Shown here: piece by piece, positions 5,709 through 6,570 of the stretch | How the letters are laid out: every line of letters starts with the position of its first letter | How positions within the stretch are numbered: the first letter of the stretch is position 1 | NCBI GenBank assembly: GCA_029267975.1 | Contig: JAJUHH010000171.1 | Span: 1-6,570 of the forward strand | From: Clostridiales bacterium | GTDB lineage: Bacteria; Bacillota; Clostridia; Lachnospirales; Lachnospiraceae | Length of the DNA: 6,570 nt | Direction of reading: 5' to 3' | The notes under the pieces: model-generated | The model's input: the letters and a program-made list of their open reading frames with translations, nothing else | Databases searched by the model: none | What the model was told of the DNA's origin: nothing | Made by a program: the position numbers and the translations under genes

Positions 5709-6570
5709 ATGAATAATATCAAGAAAATGTTAGGATTTCTTTCCTTGCTGCTTCTTTGCTTCCTTGTTCTTGCTCCAAGGGATCAGGTGAAAGCAGCCAC
5801 AAGTGATTTCCTGATTGAGGACGGTGTGTTACTATCCTATACAGGAACTGATAGTACAGTTACCGTACCTTCAAATGTAACCAGCATAGGTAAGCGTGCT
5901 TTTTATAATAATTCAAAAGTAAAGACCATCGTCTTACCTGAAAGTGTCACCACGATTGATGAAGAGGCATTTTCCAATTGCTATTCCTTACAGAAGATAA
6001 ATTTACCGGATAAGATAAAAAGAATACCCTATCGTGCTTTTGCAGGATGCTATAAGCTCAAGGACCTTACCCTGCCCAGTAAGCTGACCTACATTGGCGA
6101 GGGAGCCTTTTACAATTGCAGCTCCTTAACAAAGATTACTCTGCCAAAGTCTCTTACTTTTATCAGCATTGAGGCATTCATGGAGTGCAGTAAATTAAAA
6201 ACCGTCACAATTCCTGACGGAAGCAAGCTTTACTACATTGCCCGCAGAGCATTCCAGGGCTGTTCAAAGCTTAGCTCCATCGCGCTTCCTGAAGGCCTGA
6301 CCACCTTAGGAAAGCAAGCCTTTCGTTATTGCTACAGTCTCACTAAGGCAACTCTTCCCAGTACCTTAACAATTATTCAGCCTGAGACCTTTTCCTATTG
6401 CCAGATGTTAACCACTGTCAGCCTTTCAAACAATGTTACTGAAATCGGAAGTAACGCATTCTTGTACTGCCAGAAGCTGAAAAGCATTAAACTTCCGGAA
6501 AAATTAACTACGATTTCAAAAGGATTATTTGAGGGCTGCCAGTCCCTCAGTTCAATTACAATCCCTGACG
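5709..6570 (+). CDS. Secreted BspA-type leucine-rich-repeat protein, N-terminal part (runs off the window)
   Basis: The frame is open from the ATG to the window end (287 complete codons), so the C-terminus is unseen. GGAGG at 5699-5703 supports the start. A signal peptide is clear: KK at 5-6, a Leu-rich core at about 8-22, and likely cleavage after VKA (residue 29) or the next Ala. After a short lead-in, about ten tandem repeats of roughly 23 residues follow the LRR_5/BspA pattern: LP..L..I...AF..C..L..I.. . Nine successive repeats keep the Cys in the F-x-x-C position, and the first has Asn instead. One repeat near residue 170-195 is two residues longer (IPDGSKLYYIARRAF). Such proteins are exported and often surface-attached, mediating binding to host or polymer surfaces. 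Ligand and anchoring domain cannot be judged without the rest. Confidence 0.92.
   Translation, partial: MNNIKKMLGFLSLLLLCFLVLAPRDQVKAATSDFLIEDGVLLSYTGTDSTVTVPSNVTSIGKRAFYNNSKVKTIVLPESVTTIDEEAFSNCYSLQKINLPDKIKRIPYRAFAGCYKLKDLTLPSKLTYIGEGAFYNCSSLTKITLPKSLTFISIEAFMECSKLKTVTIPDGSKLYYIARRAFQGCSKLSSIALPEGLTTLGKQAFRYCYSLTKATLPSTLTIIQPETFSYCQMLTTVSLSNNVTEIGSNAFLYCQKLKSIKLPEKLTTISKGLFEGCQSLSSITIPD

Noticed and set aside
5709..6570. Tandem DNA repeat or CRISPR-like array in the right end
   Set aside because: The periodicity of about 69 bases is at protein level, with divergent codons, and is explained by LRR repeats.

Overview
The window looks like ordinary chromosome of an anaerobic, low-to-moderate GC Firmicute, most likely a clostridial or Lachnospiraceae-type organism. 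This is an inference. It rests on strong AGGAGG-type ribosome sites before nearly every gene, AT-rich spacers, a MerR/GyrI-like regulator of the kind common in Clostridia, and a secreted BspA-type leucine-rich-repeat protein. There are no rRNA or tRNA genes, insertion sequences, CRISPR arrays or phage genes.

Left part (1-2267, + strand): a two-helix membrane protein of unknown function (13-1071), then a membrane-anchored alpha/beta hydrolase with a complete Ser-Asp-His triad (1197-2267). The 125-base gap between them holds a cre-like palindrome and a short hairpin. The hydrolase runs tail to tail into a glycerophosphodiester phosphodiesterase on the - strand (2255-2995), and the two coding ends overlap by 13 bases.

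Middle (2996-4446): the phosphodiesterase is divergent from a MerR-family regulator with a GyrI/BmrR-like ligand-binding domain (3209-4195). The regulator has a promoter with the 19-base spacer typical of MerR-controlled promoters. Inside the gene, between the DNA-binding and ligand-binding halves, is a perfect Shine-Dalgarno sequence and an in-frame ATG. This suggests a second, ligand-domain-only product, as known for TipA. The gene is followed by a long perfect hairpin without a T-tract, then by a conventional intrinsic terminator.

Right part (4365-6570, + strand): a promoter drives a two-gene unit, a HIT-family nucleotide hydrolase (4447-4920) and a GNAT acetyltransferase (4913-5401), which overlap by 8 bases and are probably translationally coupled. 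After a 307-base gap with its own promoter, a helical-phase direct repeat and leader hairpins comes the 5' part of a secreted BspA-like LRR protein (5709 to the window edge, incomplete).

The genes do not form one pathway. They read as small independent units: lipid or ester hydrolysis, sensing of small ligands, nucleotide and acyl housekeeping, and a surface protein. I see no convincing new multi-gene system. The most interesting signal is the internal translation start in the MerR-family gene.
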